From contig CAVYEG010000011.1 of NCBI GenBank assembly GCA_963767565.1, positions 159,757 through 223,756 of the forward strand: DNA of 64,000 nt, in the 5' to 3' direction. The DNA is from Palsa-504 sp963767565. GTDB taxonomy: Bacteria; Actinomycetota; Actinomycetes; Streptosporangiales; Streptosporangiaceae. The translations under genes and the position numbers were made by a program. The notes beneath the pieces are model-generated. The model was not told the origin of the DNA, searched no databases, and worked only from the letters and a program-made list of their open reading frames with translations. Positions 1 through 13,713 of this stretch are shown here, one piece after another (position 1 is the first letter of the stretch; every line of letters begins with the position of its first letter).

Positions 1-2
1 CC

Positions 3-293
3 GTAGCGGGCAGCGTCGGCGCGCTGCCCGGCGCGGCAGGCCGCAGCGTGAAGGTCACCCCGCTGCACGAGTACCCGCCCAAGGGCCGGGCCACCGGCGG
101 GGTCCGCTGCCAGCGGTTCCTCAAGGGCGAGGACGTGCTCGTGCTGGCCTGGGCCGGACCCGCGCCCGCGGTGGGCGCCACCGACACGGGCGGACCGGTC
201 GACCTGCCGGACCCGGTGGGCAGGCGGGACGGCTCCGGCGTGCCGCTGCGGCGGCAGCTGGCCGTCATCGGCGGAGCCGCCCGCGTCCGGTGA
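3..293 (+). CDS. parC: DNA topoisomerase IV subunit A (ParC/GyrA family), C-terminal end only
   Basis: The frame is open from the left edge and stops with TGA at 291-293, so only about the last 96 residues are present. The segment KVTPLHEYPPKGRATGGVRC followed by FLKGEDVLVLAWAG is typical of the last blade of the C-terminal DNA-wrapping beta-propeller of actinobacterial type IIA topoisomerase A subunits. The subunit cuts and rejoins DNA and pairs with the ParE ATPase, whose gene lies convergently at 1218-3314. That pairing favours ParC over GyrA. The last codons and the stop lie inside a tandem repeat that continues downstream, so the exact C-terminus may vary between strains. Confidence 0.85.
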   Translation, partial: VAGSVGALPGAAGRSVKVTPLHEYPPKGRATGGVRCQRFLKGEDVLVLAWAGPAPAVGATDTGGPVDLPDPVGRRDGSGVPLRRQLAVIGGAARVR

Positions 294-426
294 TCCGGGG
301 CTGCGCGCGTCCGGTGATCCGGGGCTGCGCGCGTCCGGTGATCCGGGGGCTGCGCGCGTCCGGTGATCCGGGGGCTGCGCGCGTCCGGTGATCCGGGGGC
401 TGCGCCTCGGCGCGCGTCCGGTGACC
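282..426. repeat. Tandem repeat (24-25 bp) running through the parC stop codon
   Basis: The unit cgcgtccggtgatccggggct occurs with tgatcc at 291, 315, 339, 364 and 389, and a degenerate sixth copy at 422. Spacing is 24, 24, 25, 25 and 33 bp. The first copy contains the parC TGA. There are no spacers between units, so this is a simple tandem array. Confidence 0.9.
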
Positions 427-541
427 TCGACGCGATGTCTCGGGGGCCGCGCTGCCGGGGACGGGCCAGCGCCCGGCGCCAGCATGCGTCCCTCTTGTCA
501 CACCAGCTCCACTTTCCCCAAGACCGTGGTGGATTTTTCTT

Positions 542-1171
542 TCACGGAGCATTTGGGCAGTCATGGTTGCCCAGATCCTCCACGGAACCCGGATCCTCCA
601 CGGAAATGTGACGGCTGGGGTAGGCGGTGAGGGTGTGGTGGAGAGTTTGTGATGGCGGAGGGTTTCCCGGGCCTGAGCCCGCGCGGCCATCGCGCCTGGG
701 GCCTAGCGGCTTGGGAGCGGCTTTTCGGCCGGGTCGGCCTGGCCGGGGATGCTGATCGGGCCGGCCTGGCCGGGGATGCTGATCGGGCCGGCCTGGCGGG
801 GGATGCTGATCGCGGCCGGCCGGGGGGCGGGCCAGGCTGGCCATGTGCGCGCCGGGGCCGTCGCGGCCCGCGGCGCGGGCCAGCTGCGCCAGCAGGTCCT
901 CCGGGCCCGCGGACGCCTCGTCGGCGAGCTGCCACTCCCGCACGATGGTCCACCCCTCGGGGCCGGGATCGAAGATGCCGCCCGCGAAGCAGCCGGCCGC
1001 GTCCAGCGCCACGATCCCGGGGTCATCGTCCGAGAGGCCCTGCAGGTAGCCGGCCGCGTCGAGCAGGGACACCACGCTGCGCGCGACGTGCAGGGCGCTG
1101 GCGCCGGCGCTGTCCAGCCGCCACCAGGCCCGTGCCCGCAGGAACTGGGACACCAGAATCTCCTTAGTCAC
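542..1171 (-). CDS. Conserved actinobacterial hypothetical protein with repeat-expanded proline-rich tail
   Basis: GTG start at 1171, 209 residues. The first ~105 residues look like a real globular domain (MTKEILVSQFLRARAWWRLD, then SVVSLLDAAGYLQGL, DDPGIVALDAAGCFAGGIF and WTIVREWQLADEA). I cannot assign a function. The rest is low-complexity: three in-frame copies of a 9-residue DQHPRPGRP unit, then a tail with a doubled SVEDPG/SVEDLG caused by an 18-bp direct repeat of gatcctccacggaa at 574 and 592. The tail may not be conserved and the true end could be earlier. The gene lies between parC and parE, as small hypotheticals often do in actinomycetes, and is downstream of parE on the same strand. 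Confidence 0.6.
   Translation of the reverse strand: MTKEILVSQFLRARAWWRLDSAGASALHVARSVVSLLDAAGYLQGLSDDDPGIVALDAAGCFAGGIFDPGPEGWTIVREWQLADEASAGPEDLLAQLARAAGRDGPGAHMASLARPPAGRDQHPPPGRPDQHPRPGRPDQHPRPGRPGRKAAPKPLGPRRDGRAGSGPGNPPPSQTLHHTLTAYPSRHISVEDPGSVEDLGNHDCPNAP
736..824. repeat. 27-bp in-frame tandem repeat, three copies
   Basis: Copies of gatgctgatcgggccggcc begin at 748, 775 and 802 with exact 27-bp spacing. They encode repeated DQHPRPGRP on the minus strand. Because the period is a multiple of three, copy changes would keep the reading frame. Confidence 0.85.
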
Positions 1172-1195
1172 GAGCAGTGATGGTATCAGTGCTCG
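1171..1195. other. Inverted repeat between parE and the downstream hypothetical
   Basis: The arms cgagcagtga (1171-1180) and tcagtgctcg (1186-1195) pair at 9 of 10 positions around a 5-nt loop. It touches the GTG start of the downstream gene and lies 23 bp beyond the parE stop. It could be a weak terminator for parE or a regulatory site for the next gene. No T-run follows. Confidence 0.4.
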
Positions 1196-1217
1196 AGGTT
1201 ACGCAGCGCTGAAAGGC

Positions 1218-3314
1218 TCAGGTGTCGATGCGGGAGGGGTCGAGCTCGGCCGCGCCGGCCACGATGAAGTCCCGGCGGGGAGCCACCTCGGTCCCCATCA
1301 GCAGGTTGAACATCTCGGCGGCCACGCTGGCGTCCTCGATCCTGATCCGGCGCAGGGTCCGATGCCGCGGGTCCATGGTGGTCTCGGCCAGCTGGTGGGC
1401 GTCCATCTCGCCCAGGCCCTTGTACCGCTGCACCGGCTCCTTCCAGCGCTGGCCGCGCCGCTCCAGGTCGAGCAGCGTGCGGGTCAGCTCGGCGTCGGAG
1501 TAGGTGTACCGGTACTTGTCCTGGCCCTTGCGCACGTTCATCAGCTCGATCCGGTGCAGCGGCGGGACGCCGGTGTAGACCCGCCCGGCCTCCAGCATTG
1601 GCCGTAGGTACCGGTAGAACAGGGTCAGCAGCAGGGTGCGGATATGGGCACCGTCGACATCCGCGTCCGCGAGAAAGATCACTCGCTGGTATCTGGCCGA
1701 GTCCAGGTCGAACGAGCTGCCCGAGCCCGCCCCGACGACCTGGATAATGGCGGCGCACTCGGCGTTCTTCAGCATGTCGGCCAGCGAGGCCTTCTGCACG
1801 TTGAGAATCTTGCCGCGGATCGGCAGCAGCGCCTGGAACTCCGAGTCCCGGGCCTGCCTGGCCGTGCCCAGGGCGGAATCGCCCTCGACGATGAACAGCT
1901 CGCTGCGGTCGTCGGCGGACCGGCAGTCGACCAGCTTGGCCGGCAGCGAGGAGCTGGCCAGCGCCGACTTGCGCCGCTGGTTGTCGCGATGCTCACGGGC
2001 GGCGATGCGCGCCTTGGCCGCCGAGGCCACCTTCTCCAGAACCGAGCGGGCCTGCTGTTTGGCACCGCGCGGCGGTGTCTCCAGGTAGGCCTTGAGCTGC
2101 GCGCTCACCACCTGAGCCACGATCCGGGAGGCGGCCGGGGTGCCGAGCACCTCCTTGGTCTGGCCCTCGAACTGCGGCTCGGGCAGCCGGACCGAGACCA
2201 CCGCGACGAGGCCCTCGAGCACGTCTTCCTTGGTCACCGGCTCGTCGCCGTTCTTCAGCAGCCGGGCCGCGCGGAGCTGGTCGTTCATGGTGCGGACCAT
2301 GGCCCGCTCGAAGCCGGTCACGTGGGTGCCGCCGTGCGGGGTGGCGATGACGTTGACGAACGAGCGCACCACGGAGTCGTAACCGCTCCCCCACTGCACC
2401 GCCACGTCCACGTTGAGCTCGCGCTCCACTTCGGTGGGCGTCATGTGCCCCCGGTCGTCGAGCACCGGGATCGTCTCGGTGAAGTTCCCTGAGCCGGTCA
2501 GCCGCAGCACCTCGCTGACCGCCTCGCCGGAGCCCAGGTGGGCGCAGAACTCGCTGATGCCGCCGTCGAAGCGGAACTCGGCCTGGCGGGGTTCCTCGCC
2601 TTCCTCGCGGATGGCGATGCCCAGGCCGGGCACCAGGTAGGCGGTCTGCCTGGCCCGTTCGGCCAGCGCGTCGAAGCTGAACCGCGCGTCGCGCAGGAAG
2701 ACCTGGCGGTCCGGCCAGAACCTGATCCGGGTGCCGGTGGCCTTCCTGGCCAGCCGGCCCAGCTGGCGCAGGCCCGACTTCCTGGCAAAGTCCGCGTCCG
2801 GGCCGGGCCCGGCGAACTCGCCGGTGACGCCGCGGCGGAAGCTGGCCGCCCAGGTCCGCCCGTCCCGGTCCACCTCGACGTCCAGCCGCACGGCCAGCGC
2901 GTTGACGACCGAGGCGCCCACGCCGTGCAGGCCGCCGGATGCGGTGTAGGAGCCGCCGCCGAACTTGCCGCCCGCGTGCAGCCGGGTCATGACCAGCTCC
3001 ACGCCGGTCAGCTTGGTCTTGCGCTCCACGTCGATCGGGATGCCGCGGCCGTTGTCCCTGACCTCAGCCGAGCCGTCCGCGTGCAGGATCACCTCGATCC
3101 GCGAGCAGTGCCCCCCCAGCGCCTCGTCCACCCCGTTGTCGAAGATCTCCCACAGGCAGTGCTGCAGGCCACGGCCGTCGGTGGACCCGACGTACATGCC
3201 GGGACGCTTACGCACCGCGTCCAGGCCCTCCAGGACCGACAGGTGCCGGGCGGTGTAGGCGTCGGCGGCTTTGCCGTCGGCAGGCACCCGGGTAGCGGTG
3301 GTGAGGGCGGTCAC
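1218..3314 (-). CDS. parE: DNA topoisomerase IV subunit B (ParE), ATPase subunit
   Basis: This 698-residue protein is the GHKL ATPase partner of ParC, acting in decatenation of sister chromosomes. Diagnostic segments are EGLDAVRKRPGMYVGST, the ATP-site motif EVRDNGRGIPIDV, the GGLHGVGASVVNAL lid and the TOPRIM motifs FIVEGDSALGTARQ and LADADVDGAHIRTLLL. I chose the GTG at 3314 because GGAAGGAG (complement of 3326-3333) lies 11 nt upstream. A longer frame from 3398 has no such site and adds unconserved sequence. The protein is short enough to be ParE/GyrB without the long insert of proteobacterial GyrB. Confidence 0.93.
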   Translation of the reverse strand: MTALTTATRVPADGKAADAYTARHLSVLEGLDAVRKRPGMYVGSTDGRGLQHCLWEIFDNGVDEALGGHCSRIEVILHADGSAEVRDNGRGIPIDVERKTKLTGVELVMTRLHAGGKFGGGSYTASGGLHGVGASVVNALAVRLDVEVDRDGRTWAASFRRGVTGEFAGPGPDADFARKSGLRQLGRLARKATGTRIRFWPDRQVFLRDARFSFDALAERARQTAYLVPGLGIAIREEGEEPRQAEFRFDGGISEFCAHLGSGEAVSEVLRLTGSGNFTETIPVLDDRGHMTPTEVERELNVDVAVQWGSGYDSVVRSFVNVIATPHGGTHVTGFERAMVRTMNDQLRAARLLKNGDEPVTKEDVLEGLVAVVSVRLPEPQFEGQTKEVLGTPAASRIVAQVVSAQLKAYLETPPRGAKQQARSVLEKVASAAKARIAAREHRDNQRRKSALASSSLPAKLVDCRSADDRSELFIVEGDSALGTARQARDSEFQALLPIRGKILNVQKASLADMLKNAECAAIIQVVGAGSGSSFDLDSARYQRVIFLADADVDGAHIRTLLLTLFYRYLRPMLEAGRVYTGVPPLHRIELMNVRKGQDKYRYTYSDAELTRTLLDLERRGQRWKEPVQRYKGLGEMDAHQLAETTMDPRHRTLRRIRIEDASVAAEMFNLLMGTEVAPRRDFIVAGAAELDPSRIDT

Positions 3315-3715
3315 GGCCGGCCAGTCTCCTTCCGGAAGCGGCCCCGCGCCGGGGCCTATCGAACAGAGTAGCGTCTCGGTGGCGGCGGCGGTGGCCACGC
3401 CACGCGGCGGCCCGAGGGTAATCCCAGACTCACCCCGACGAATGCATCATCCGGCCGCAATCTGGGTACATCGTAGGTAGAGACACACGGTGCCTGTGTG
3501 CCGCCGGTAATTCCAAGCGACCGGCGGGGCACGGGCACCATGTGTCCCTGGCAGCAAAGTAAACACGGAGCGTCCAGGGCCGGTTTCGCTTGTGGCGTAC
3601 ACCACCCCGAGTGGGGAACGCGGACGGGTGGGTATGTGTTGCACTGAGCTGTAGGAACGAAAACTCAGGGCCATACGGATGTAGAAGCCGGAGGCACGAC
3701 GCGAGGGAGGCGACG
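3315..3715. promoter_or_regulatory. Divergent intergenic region between parE and the DUF7455-like gene
   Basis: About 400 bp with no gene I can support. It must carry promoters for parE (leftward) and the 69-residue gene (rightward). It is less GC-rich than the genes on either side. A good ribosome-binding site, gagggagg at 3702-3709, belongs to the rightward TTG start. No clear operator was seen. Confidence 0.5.
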
Positions 3716-3925
3716 TTGACTGGAGCCATAGCCCCGACAAGGCCGCTGACTGCCCTGGATGTCTGCGATCGCTGCGGCGCCCAGGCGTATGTTCGCGTGC
3801 TACTTGCCAACTCGGGAGAGCTTCTGTTCTGCGCGCACCACGGCCGGGTGCACGCCCAGGCGCTGGCCAAGGTGGCGATCGACATCCAGGACGAGAGCAA
3901 CCGGCTGTCGGAGCCGCAGCCGTAA
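3716..3925 (+). CDS. Small zinc-ribbon-like protein, DUF7455 type (next to principal sigma gene)
   Basis: A 69-residue protein read from TTG at 3716, six bases after gagggagg. It contains ALDVCDRCGAQAYVRVLL and then ELLFCAHHGRVHAQAL, a CxxC...CxHH arrangement that could bind zinc. In actinomycetes this small protein is found beside the hrdB-type sigma gene and parE, as here. Its function is unknown. A longer frame from 3590 exists but has no ribosome-binding site. Confidence 0.8.
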   Translation: MTGAIAPTRPLTALDVCDRCGAQAYVRVLLANSGELLFCAHHGRVHAQALAKVAIDIQDESNRLSEPQP

Positions 3926-3973
3926 CGCAGGCTGAGGGTAGGCCGGCAACGACGCCGGCCGTCGGCGTGGGAC

Positions 3974-4007
3974 GCCGACGCCAGTAACCGACTGGCGTCG
4001 GCTTTTT
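3974..4007 (+). terminator. Rho-independent terminator after the DUF7455-like gene
   Basis: Perfect 11-bp stem gccgacgccag / ctggcgtcggc with a 7-nt loop (taaccga), followed by five T (4003-4007). A second small stem, gtcggcgtgggacgccgac, lies directly upstream. Confidence 0.85.
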
Positions 4008-4157
4008 GCTGCCCGGACCCGATGCCGCCGACGCGGGGCGGCCGAGGCGGTGCTGCCGGAGCGGGGGAGGGCGGAACGCGCGGCCGGCGCGGAATGTGGC
4101 GAAGCAGCCGCGGCGGAGCGGCCGGATCCGCATGTGGCGGCGCAGCCGCCTCGGAAA

Positions 4158-4260
4158 GTGGTGAAACCCGGGCTTCACCACGCTGGAGGGTGGTGAAACC
4201 CGGGTTTGGCTCCGCTTGGAGCGGCTTGCGGGCCGCTGCTTCCGGAGCGGGTGCTCCGGA
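4158..4260. other. Paired inverted repeats and direct repeat downstream of rpoD
   Basis: gtggtgaa (4158-4165) pairs with ttcaccac (4174-4181) around acccgggc, and the element gtggtgaaacccggg recurs from about 4190. A separate 8-bp stem tccggagc/gctccgga with loop gggt lies at 4241-4260, 12 bp beyond the rpoD stop. The latter may terminate rpoD, though no T-run follows on that strand. Confidence 0.5.
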
Positions 4261-4271
4261 ACGGCTCGCGG

Positions 4272-5744
<1,473 letters not shown>

Positions 5745-5846
5745 CGCTGGCTAGATGCCACTAGGGACTGATTCAACCCGCCTGCCTCCCACTCAACACC
5801 ATAGGCTGCGACCGGGAGTGACTTGTACGCCTCCGCCCGGGCACCG

Positions 5847-7958
5847 TCACCGCCGGCCGCCCGAAGGCACGTGCATGACCAGCACGGTGACGTCGTCGTC
5901 TTGGTCGTGACCTGCGAGCATATGATCAACCAGGTACTCCAGCAGCCGTTCTGGGTGGCCGAGCACGCTGGAATCGGCGCGTGCGGCCACGGCCGCCAGC
6001 TCGTCGAGACCCGCGTCCAGACCACGATTCCTGTTCTCTACCAGCCCGTCGGAATAAAAAACCGCCGTGCTGCCCGGCCGCAGGTTGAACGGGTGCTGTT
6101 TTCTCGGGCTGGCCCAGCCGAGTGGGGTGCCCGCTTCTACACCGTCGAACCGCGGCGCGGTGCCCGCTTCTAGAACAAGGGCGGGCAGGTGCCCGGCATT
6201 CCCGAGCATGCCGTCGCCGGTCTCCGGGTCGATGACCAGATAGGCGACGGTGGTGACCTGCTCCTCAGGCTCGGTGGCGCTGAACAGCCGGTCCAGGCCG
6301 CCCAGCACCGCGGCCGGGCGGGAGTCGGTCAGGGCCAGCGCGCGCAGCGCATTGCGCACCCGGCCCATGCCGGCCGCGGCGGTGAGCCCCTTGCCCATGA
6401 CGTCGCCGACCGCCACCGCTAGCCGCTGGTCGGCCAGCCGGAACGCGTCGTACCAGTCGCCGCCGATCTCCATGTTCTTGGCCACCGGCCGGTAGCTGGC
6501 CGCCAGGACCAGGCCGGGCAGCACGGGCAGGACGTCGGGCAGCAGGCTGCGCTGCAGCGTCTCGGCCGTGGTGTGCTCCCGCTCGTACAGCCCGGCCCGC
6601 TCCACGGCCAGCGAGCACTGGCCGGCCAGCGCCTCCAGGAAGACCCGTTCCTCCTCGGTGATCCGCCGCGGGCGGCCGAACGAGAACCGCAGTGCGCCCA
6701 GCGGCGCGCCCGCGGCCAGCAGCGGCAAGCCCACCCAGGAACGCTCGTCGGAATCGGCGGCCACCGTGGCCGGGTCGATGTCAAGCTCGCCCTCGAACTG
6801 CCTGCGCAGGTCGGCTGGGTCCTCGACCAGCACGGGCCGCCGGGTCGCGATGGCCTTGGTCATCACGCTCGGGGACTCCAGGGTCAGCGGGCCGCCCGCC
6901 GAATCGGGCGCGGTGGCCACGCCGTCGTCGTTGACCACCCGCAGCCGGGCGCCGTCGGCCTCGAGCAGCGCCACGGCCGAGCGCAGCGCGCCGATCGCGG
7001 TCCGGCCTACCTCGGTGATGACCTCCACCACCTGCTCCACGGTGAGCGCCTCGGCCAGCATGGAGGTGGCCTGCTGCAGCCGCGCGGTGCGCAGCGCCGC
7101 GGCGGACAGCTGCTCGGTCAGCCGGCCGCGCATCTCCTCGGCCTCGCGCTGGCTGGTCACGTCGGTGCTGGCGCCGACCCACTCGACGATCTTGCCGTCC
7201 CGCTCGATCGGCACCGCCCGCACGTCGTAGTGCCGGTACGAGCCGCCCTTGGTCCTGATCCGGTACCGGTCGTCGAAGACCTTGCCGGTCCGGACGCACT
7301 CACGCCAGTCGCGCTCGACCCGCTCCCGGTCCTCCGGGTGGATCGAGGCCAGCCAGCCGTGCCCGATGTACTCCTCGGCGCTCTGCCCGGTGATCCAGCG
7401 GAACTCGGGCGAGTCTTCCTTCATGGCGCCATCGGGCGCCGCCACCCAGACGACCTGGGCGCCGCCCTGGACCAGCGAGCGGTAGCGCTCCTCGCTGCGC
7501 CTGATCTCCTCCTCGCCCGCACGTCCGGCGCCCTCGAGCAGGGTCAGGCCCACGCCGGCGATCGCCCCGGCCGCGTCGTGCAGCGGGAACCAGGAGGCGG
7601 TGTACTCCTGGGGGGACGACCCCCCGGGACCCCCCCGATCCTGGGAGGGATCCATCCCCCCCAGACCCCCCTGGCCGGGCTCTTGGACCGGCGTGCCGTC
7701 GCCCAGCACCTTGCGCAGCGCGACCTCGGCCCGGGCCGCGGCATCCTCGGGCCACAGGTCGGTGGGGAGCTTGCCGATGTGGTCGGCTTCCGGTCGGCCG
7801 CATATCCGCGCCAGGGCAGCATTCACCCAGCGGAAGCGCAGGTCGGACCCGAACAAGGCCAAGCCGACAGGCGCCTCGCGCATCAGCATGTCCACCAGGG
7901 CGGCCTGCGACGGATCACGTTGCCTGGGCACAGACGTCTCCATGCTCACGACGGACAC
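5847..7958 (-). CDS. PAS-PAS-GAF-SpoIIE (PP2C) signalling phosphatase
   Basis: 703 residues. A first PAS domain (~20-145) and a second (~150-275, with WITGQSAEEYIGHGWLASIH and a PAC-like DDRYRIRTKGGSYRHYDVRA) are followed by a GAF domain (~290-455) and a SpoIIE-type PP2C domain (~470-700). The last has EIGGDWYDAFRL, AVGDVMGKGLTAAA, LGNAGHLPALVL and DDVTVLVMHV, which carry the expected metal-binding acidic residues. Such proteins usually dephosphorylate anti-anti-sigma factors in partner-switching stress pathways. None of these partners is encoded nearby. An odd glycine-rich insert (residues ~95-117) from a G-run repeat interrupts PAS 1. Confidence 0.88.
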   Translation of the reverse strand: MSVVSMETSVPRQRDPSQAALVDMLMREAPVGLALFGSDLRFRWVNAALARICGRPEADHIGKLPTDLWPEDAAARAEVALRKVLGDGTPVQEPGQGGLGGMDPSQDRGGPGGSSPQEYTASWFPLHDAAGAIAGVGLTLLEGAGRAGEEEIRRSEERYRSLVQGGAQVVWVAAPDGAMKEDSPEFRWITGQSAEEYIGHGWLASIHPEDRERVERDWRECVRTGKVFDDRYRIRTKGGSYRHYDVRAVPIERDGKIVEWVGASTDVTSQREAEEMRGRLTEQLSAAALRTARLQQATSMLAEALTVEQVVEVITEVGRTAIGALRSAVALLEADGARLRVVNDDGVATAPDSAGGPLTLESPSVMTKAIATRRPVLVEDPADLRRQFEGELDIDPATVAADSDERSWVGLPLLAAGAPLGALRFSFGRPRRITEEERVFLEALAGQCSLAVERAGLYEREHTTAETLQRSLLPDVLPVLPGLVLAASYRPVAKNMEIGGDWYDAFRLADQRLAVAVGDVMGKGLTAAAGMGRVRNALRALALTDSRPAAVLGGLDRLFSATEPEEQVTTVAYLVIDPETGDGMLGNAGHLPALVLEAGTAPRFDGVEAGTPLGWASPRKQHPFNLRPGSTAVFYSDGLVENRNRGLDAGLDELAAVAARADSSVLGHPERLLEYLVDHMLAGHDQDDDVTVLVMHVPSGGRR
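7608..7676 (-). repeat. G-run-rich low-complexity insert inside PAS domain coding sequence
   Basis: On the coding (minus) strand four runs of six G occur within ~70 bp, separated by 3, 19 and 4 nt. They encode a Gly/Pro/Ser-rich stretch. The runs could form a G-quadruplex in the mRNA or the non-template strand, or pair with adjacent C-runs as hairpins. Confidence 0.6.
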
Positions 7959-8253
7959 CCGCCTGCCGTACCGGGGCCAGCCGCTGGGAGGCCTGCCGCT
8001 GGGAGGCCAGCCGCTGGAAGGACTGCCATGGGCGGCTCCTTCCCCAGGGTCGTCGTTCCCGCAGCCAACCAGTTAAGCGTGCCACAGTCAGGCAATTGGT
8101 GCGGCCCGGAAAGCGGATTCGCGGACAGCGAACGGCGATCTACCCCGCACGTCAGGATGATCCGCGTGTCGCGTGTCGTTTATGAGGCGGAATTACAGCG
8201 GGCATGACACCGTAGCATAGCGTCCGCATGTCCAGATCTGAGAGGCTATCAGG
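7959..8253. promoter_or_regulatory. Divergent intergenic region with 15-bp tandem repeat
   Basis: Between the phosphatase (leftward) and the 538-residue hypothetical (rightward). It holds three 15-bp units beginning ccgctggRagg at 7981, 7996 and 8011, then a less GC-rich stretch (8070-8250) where both promoters should lie. No RNA gene was recognised. Confidence 0.5.
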
Positions 8254-9870
8254 GTGAGCCCGCAGAGCCGTCGTAGCCAGCCCCCTTCAGGTCCAACCCC
8301 AGGCGGCTCAGGCGGCGGGCTGCGCGGGGGGGCCGCCCCGCCACCGAACGCGCTGTTCGCCGAGATGCTCAAGGCGGCCCGTGAGCTGCTGGCCGTGCGC
8401 AGCCCGCTGGATGCGGAACTCATGGTCAGCGAGCTGCTCGGCACCTGGTGGGGCCAGCGCGGGCCGCGGTCGGGCCGCCGTCACGCGGCCTCGGTCGAGC
8501 AGCTGGTCGGCGAGGGACTGGTCGACTACGCGGCCGGCCAGCGCAGCCCGGCGGCGCTAGCGCTGCTGTCCGGCATCGCCTGCCTGGGCACCCCGCGGCA
8601 GGCGGCCAAGGCCGAGCGTGCCGCCCTGGACCTGATCGAGAACGGCGTGCCCTGCCCGGGCTGGGCCGAGCACCTGGGCGCGGTGACCTCCGCCGAGTGC
8701 TACGTCAACCCGGACGCCCTGGGTGACCAGGACGAAATCATCTGCACCTTCAGCTACGCCGGGGAAGAGCCGCACGCGCTGGTCACCGTGGTGGACTACA
8801 ACGCCGACGGGATGATCCGCGACGGCTGGGTCACCTCGCGGGTCGACAAGCTGCTCGACCACTGCCGCGAGGCCAGCACCCAGCGCGGCGCCGAGGGCAA
8901 GTACGCCTTCAGGCAGCTGGACCCGGGCCAGGCCCGGCACATGCTGGAGACCGCGCTGACCACCACCGACGAGGCGATCGAGCCCGCGGTCAGCGAGTCC
9001 TTCCCCTCCTACCACGCGTTCATCCGGGCCCGGATCAGGGCCCTGCCGCCGCACCGCGGCCGCACGCTGGCCCTGACCGGGCCGCGCCGGCAGTCCTGGA
9101 GCAAGGACCGCCGGGCCATGCTGGCCGCCGAGTTCCTGGCCTCCGACGAGGCGGAAGACCTGTCCGACCGGGGTTCAGCCTCGCACTGCGCCGACCGGAT
9201 CATCGACTACGGCTGCGACCGGGACTTCGGCCGCCCGCTGCGGATGAGCCCGGGCAAGGTGGAGACGTTCCTGCTGGGCTGGCTGCCGCGCAAGGTGATG
9301 CTGTCCTTCGCCGAGCAGGACGCCATGCCGCACGTGCTGGCCGCGTGGGTCCGGTGGGCGGGGCGCCGCCGCGGGCTCTCCGAGGCGGTGGTAACCGAGA
9401 CCCTGGAGTCCGTGTTCAACTCGATGGGCATGTTCGCCCAGGCCTACCGGGACCCGGCGGAGTTCGGGCTGGACTACGTGCTGGTCCGGCGGCTGCTGCC
9501 GGACGGTGACCTGGAGGCCCTGGCGCGCCGCGCGTTCGCGTTCGGCGTGCTCGAGGGCTGGCATTCCGGCACCGACCTGAGCAGCCTGGACCCGGCTGAC
9601 CCGCAGGACCGGCGGGCGCTGCTGGCCGCCGACCACGCCACCCCGGCCCCGGGCGGCGTCGGCCGGCACATCGAGCGGCACCTGGTGCTGGCCGACCGGC
9701 TGTGGCGCGGCGACCCGCCCGAGCTGTGGGAGGCGGCGCAGCGGCTGCTCGACGCCGGCCAGGACCGGCACCTGGTGCTGCACGCGCTGATGGCCGTGCT
9801 GGACCACACCAGCGGCGACGAGGCCGCCCTGATCGCGGTCCTGCGCGAACTCGACGGCGACGAGCCCTAG
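8254..9870 (+). CDS. Conserved actinobacterial hypothetical protein (538 aa)
   Basis: GTG start at 8254. The N-terminus (~30 residues) is Gly/Pro-rich and disordered. The rest is helical and soluble, without membrane segments or a signal peptide. Segments such as LDLIENGVPCPGWAEHLG, CTFSYAGEEPHALVTVVDYN and ADRIIDYGCDRDFGRPLRMS look conserved. The end, LDAGQDRHLVLHALMAVLDH, resembles the short helical tail seen in some proteins with DUF1841 or SEC-C-like ends, but I cannot name a family with confidence. No operon partner is evident. The ribosome-binding site is weak. Confidence 0.7.
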   Translation: MSPQSRRSQPPSGPTPGGSGGGLRGGAAPPPNALFAEMLKAARELLAVRSPLDAELMVSELLGTWWGQRGPRSGRRHAASVEQLVGEGLVDYAAGQRSPAALALLSGIACLGTPRQAAKAERAALDLIENGVPCPGWAEHLGAVTSAECYVNPDALGDQDEIICTFSYAGEEPHALVTVVDYNADGMIRDGWVTSRVDKLLDHCREASTQRGAEGKYAFRQLDPGQARHMLETALTTTDEAIEPAVSESFPSYHAFIRARIRALPPHRGRTLALTGPRRQSWSKDRRAMLAAEFLASDEAEDLSDRGSASHCADRIIDYGCDRDFGRPLRMSPGKVETFLLGWLPRKVMLSFAEQDAMPHVLAAWVRWAGRRRGLSEAVVTETLESVFNSMGMFAQAYRDPAEFGLDYVLVRRLLPDGDLEALARRAFAFGVLEGWHSGTDLSSLDPADPQDRRALLAADHATPAPGGVGRHIERHLVLADRLWRGDPPELWEAAQRLLDAGQDRHLVLHALMAVLDHTSGDEAALIAVLRELDGDEP

Positions 9871-9923
9871 GCTGCCGGACACACACCGACCACGGACCGT
9901 TCGGCATAGTTAGAGATCTGGCC

Positions 9924-9977
9924 TCAGCCGGCCGGGACGGCGGCGGCCGTCCGCTCGTGCACGTTCTTGACCTTCAT
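9924..9977 (-). pseudogene. 17-codon remnant resembling the N-terminus of an SRPBCC-type protein
   Basis: An ATG at 9977 with GGAAGGG five bases upstream reads MKVKNVHERTAAAVPAG and stops. MKV(K/R)NVHER followed by an Ala/Pro-rich stretch is how many actinobacterial SRPBCC-family proteins begin. This looks like a gene cut down to its translation start. It lies 46 bp beyond the oxoprolinase gene on the same strand. It could instead be a genuine micro-peptide. Confidence 0.3.
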
Positions 9978-10023
9978 GAGAGCCCTTCCATACGCCATCG
10001 TATAGAAGGACATAGCAGGCGGC

Positions 10024-13707
<3,684 letters not shown>

Positions 13708-13713
13708 GCTGGG

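Noticed and set aside
282..426. Possible CRISPR array
   Set aside because: Units are contiguous without spacers, and no cas genes are present.
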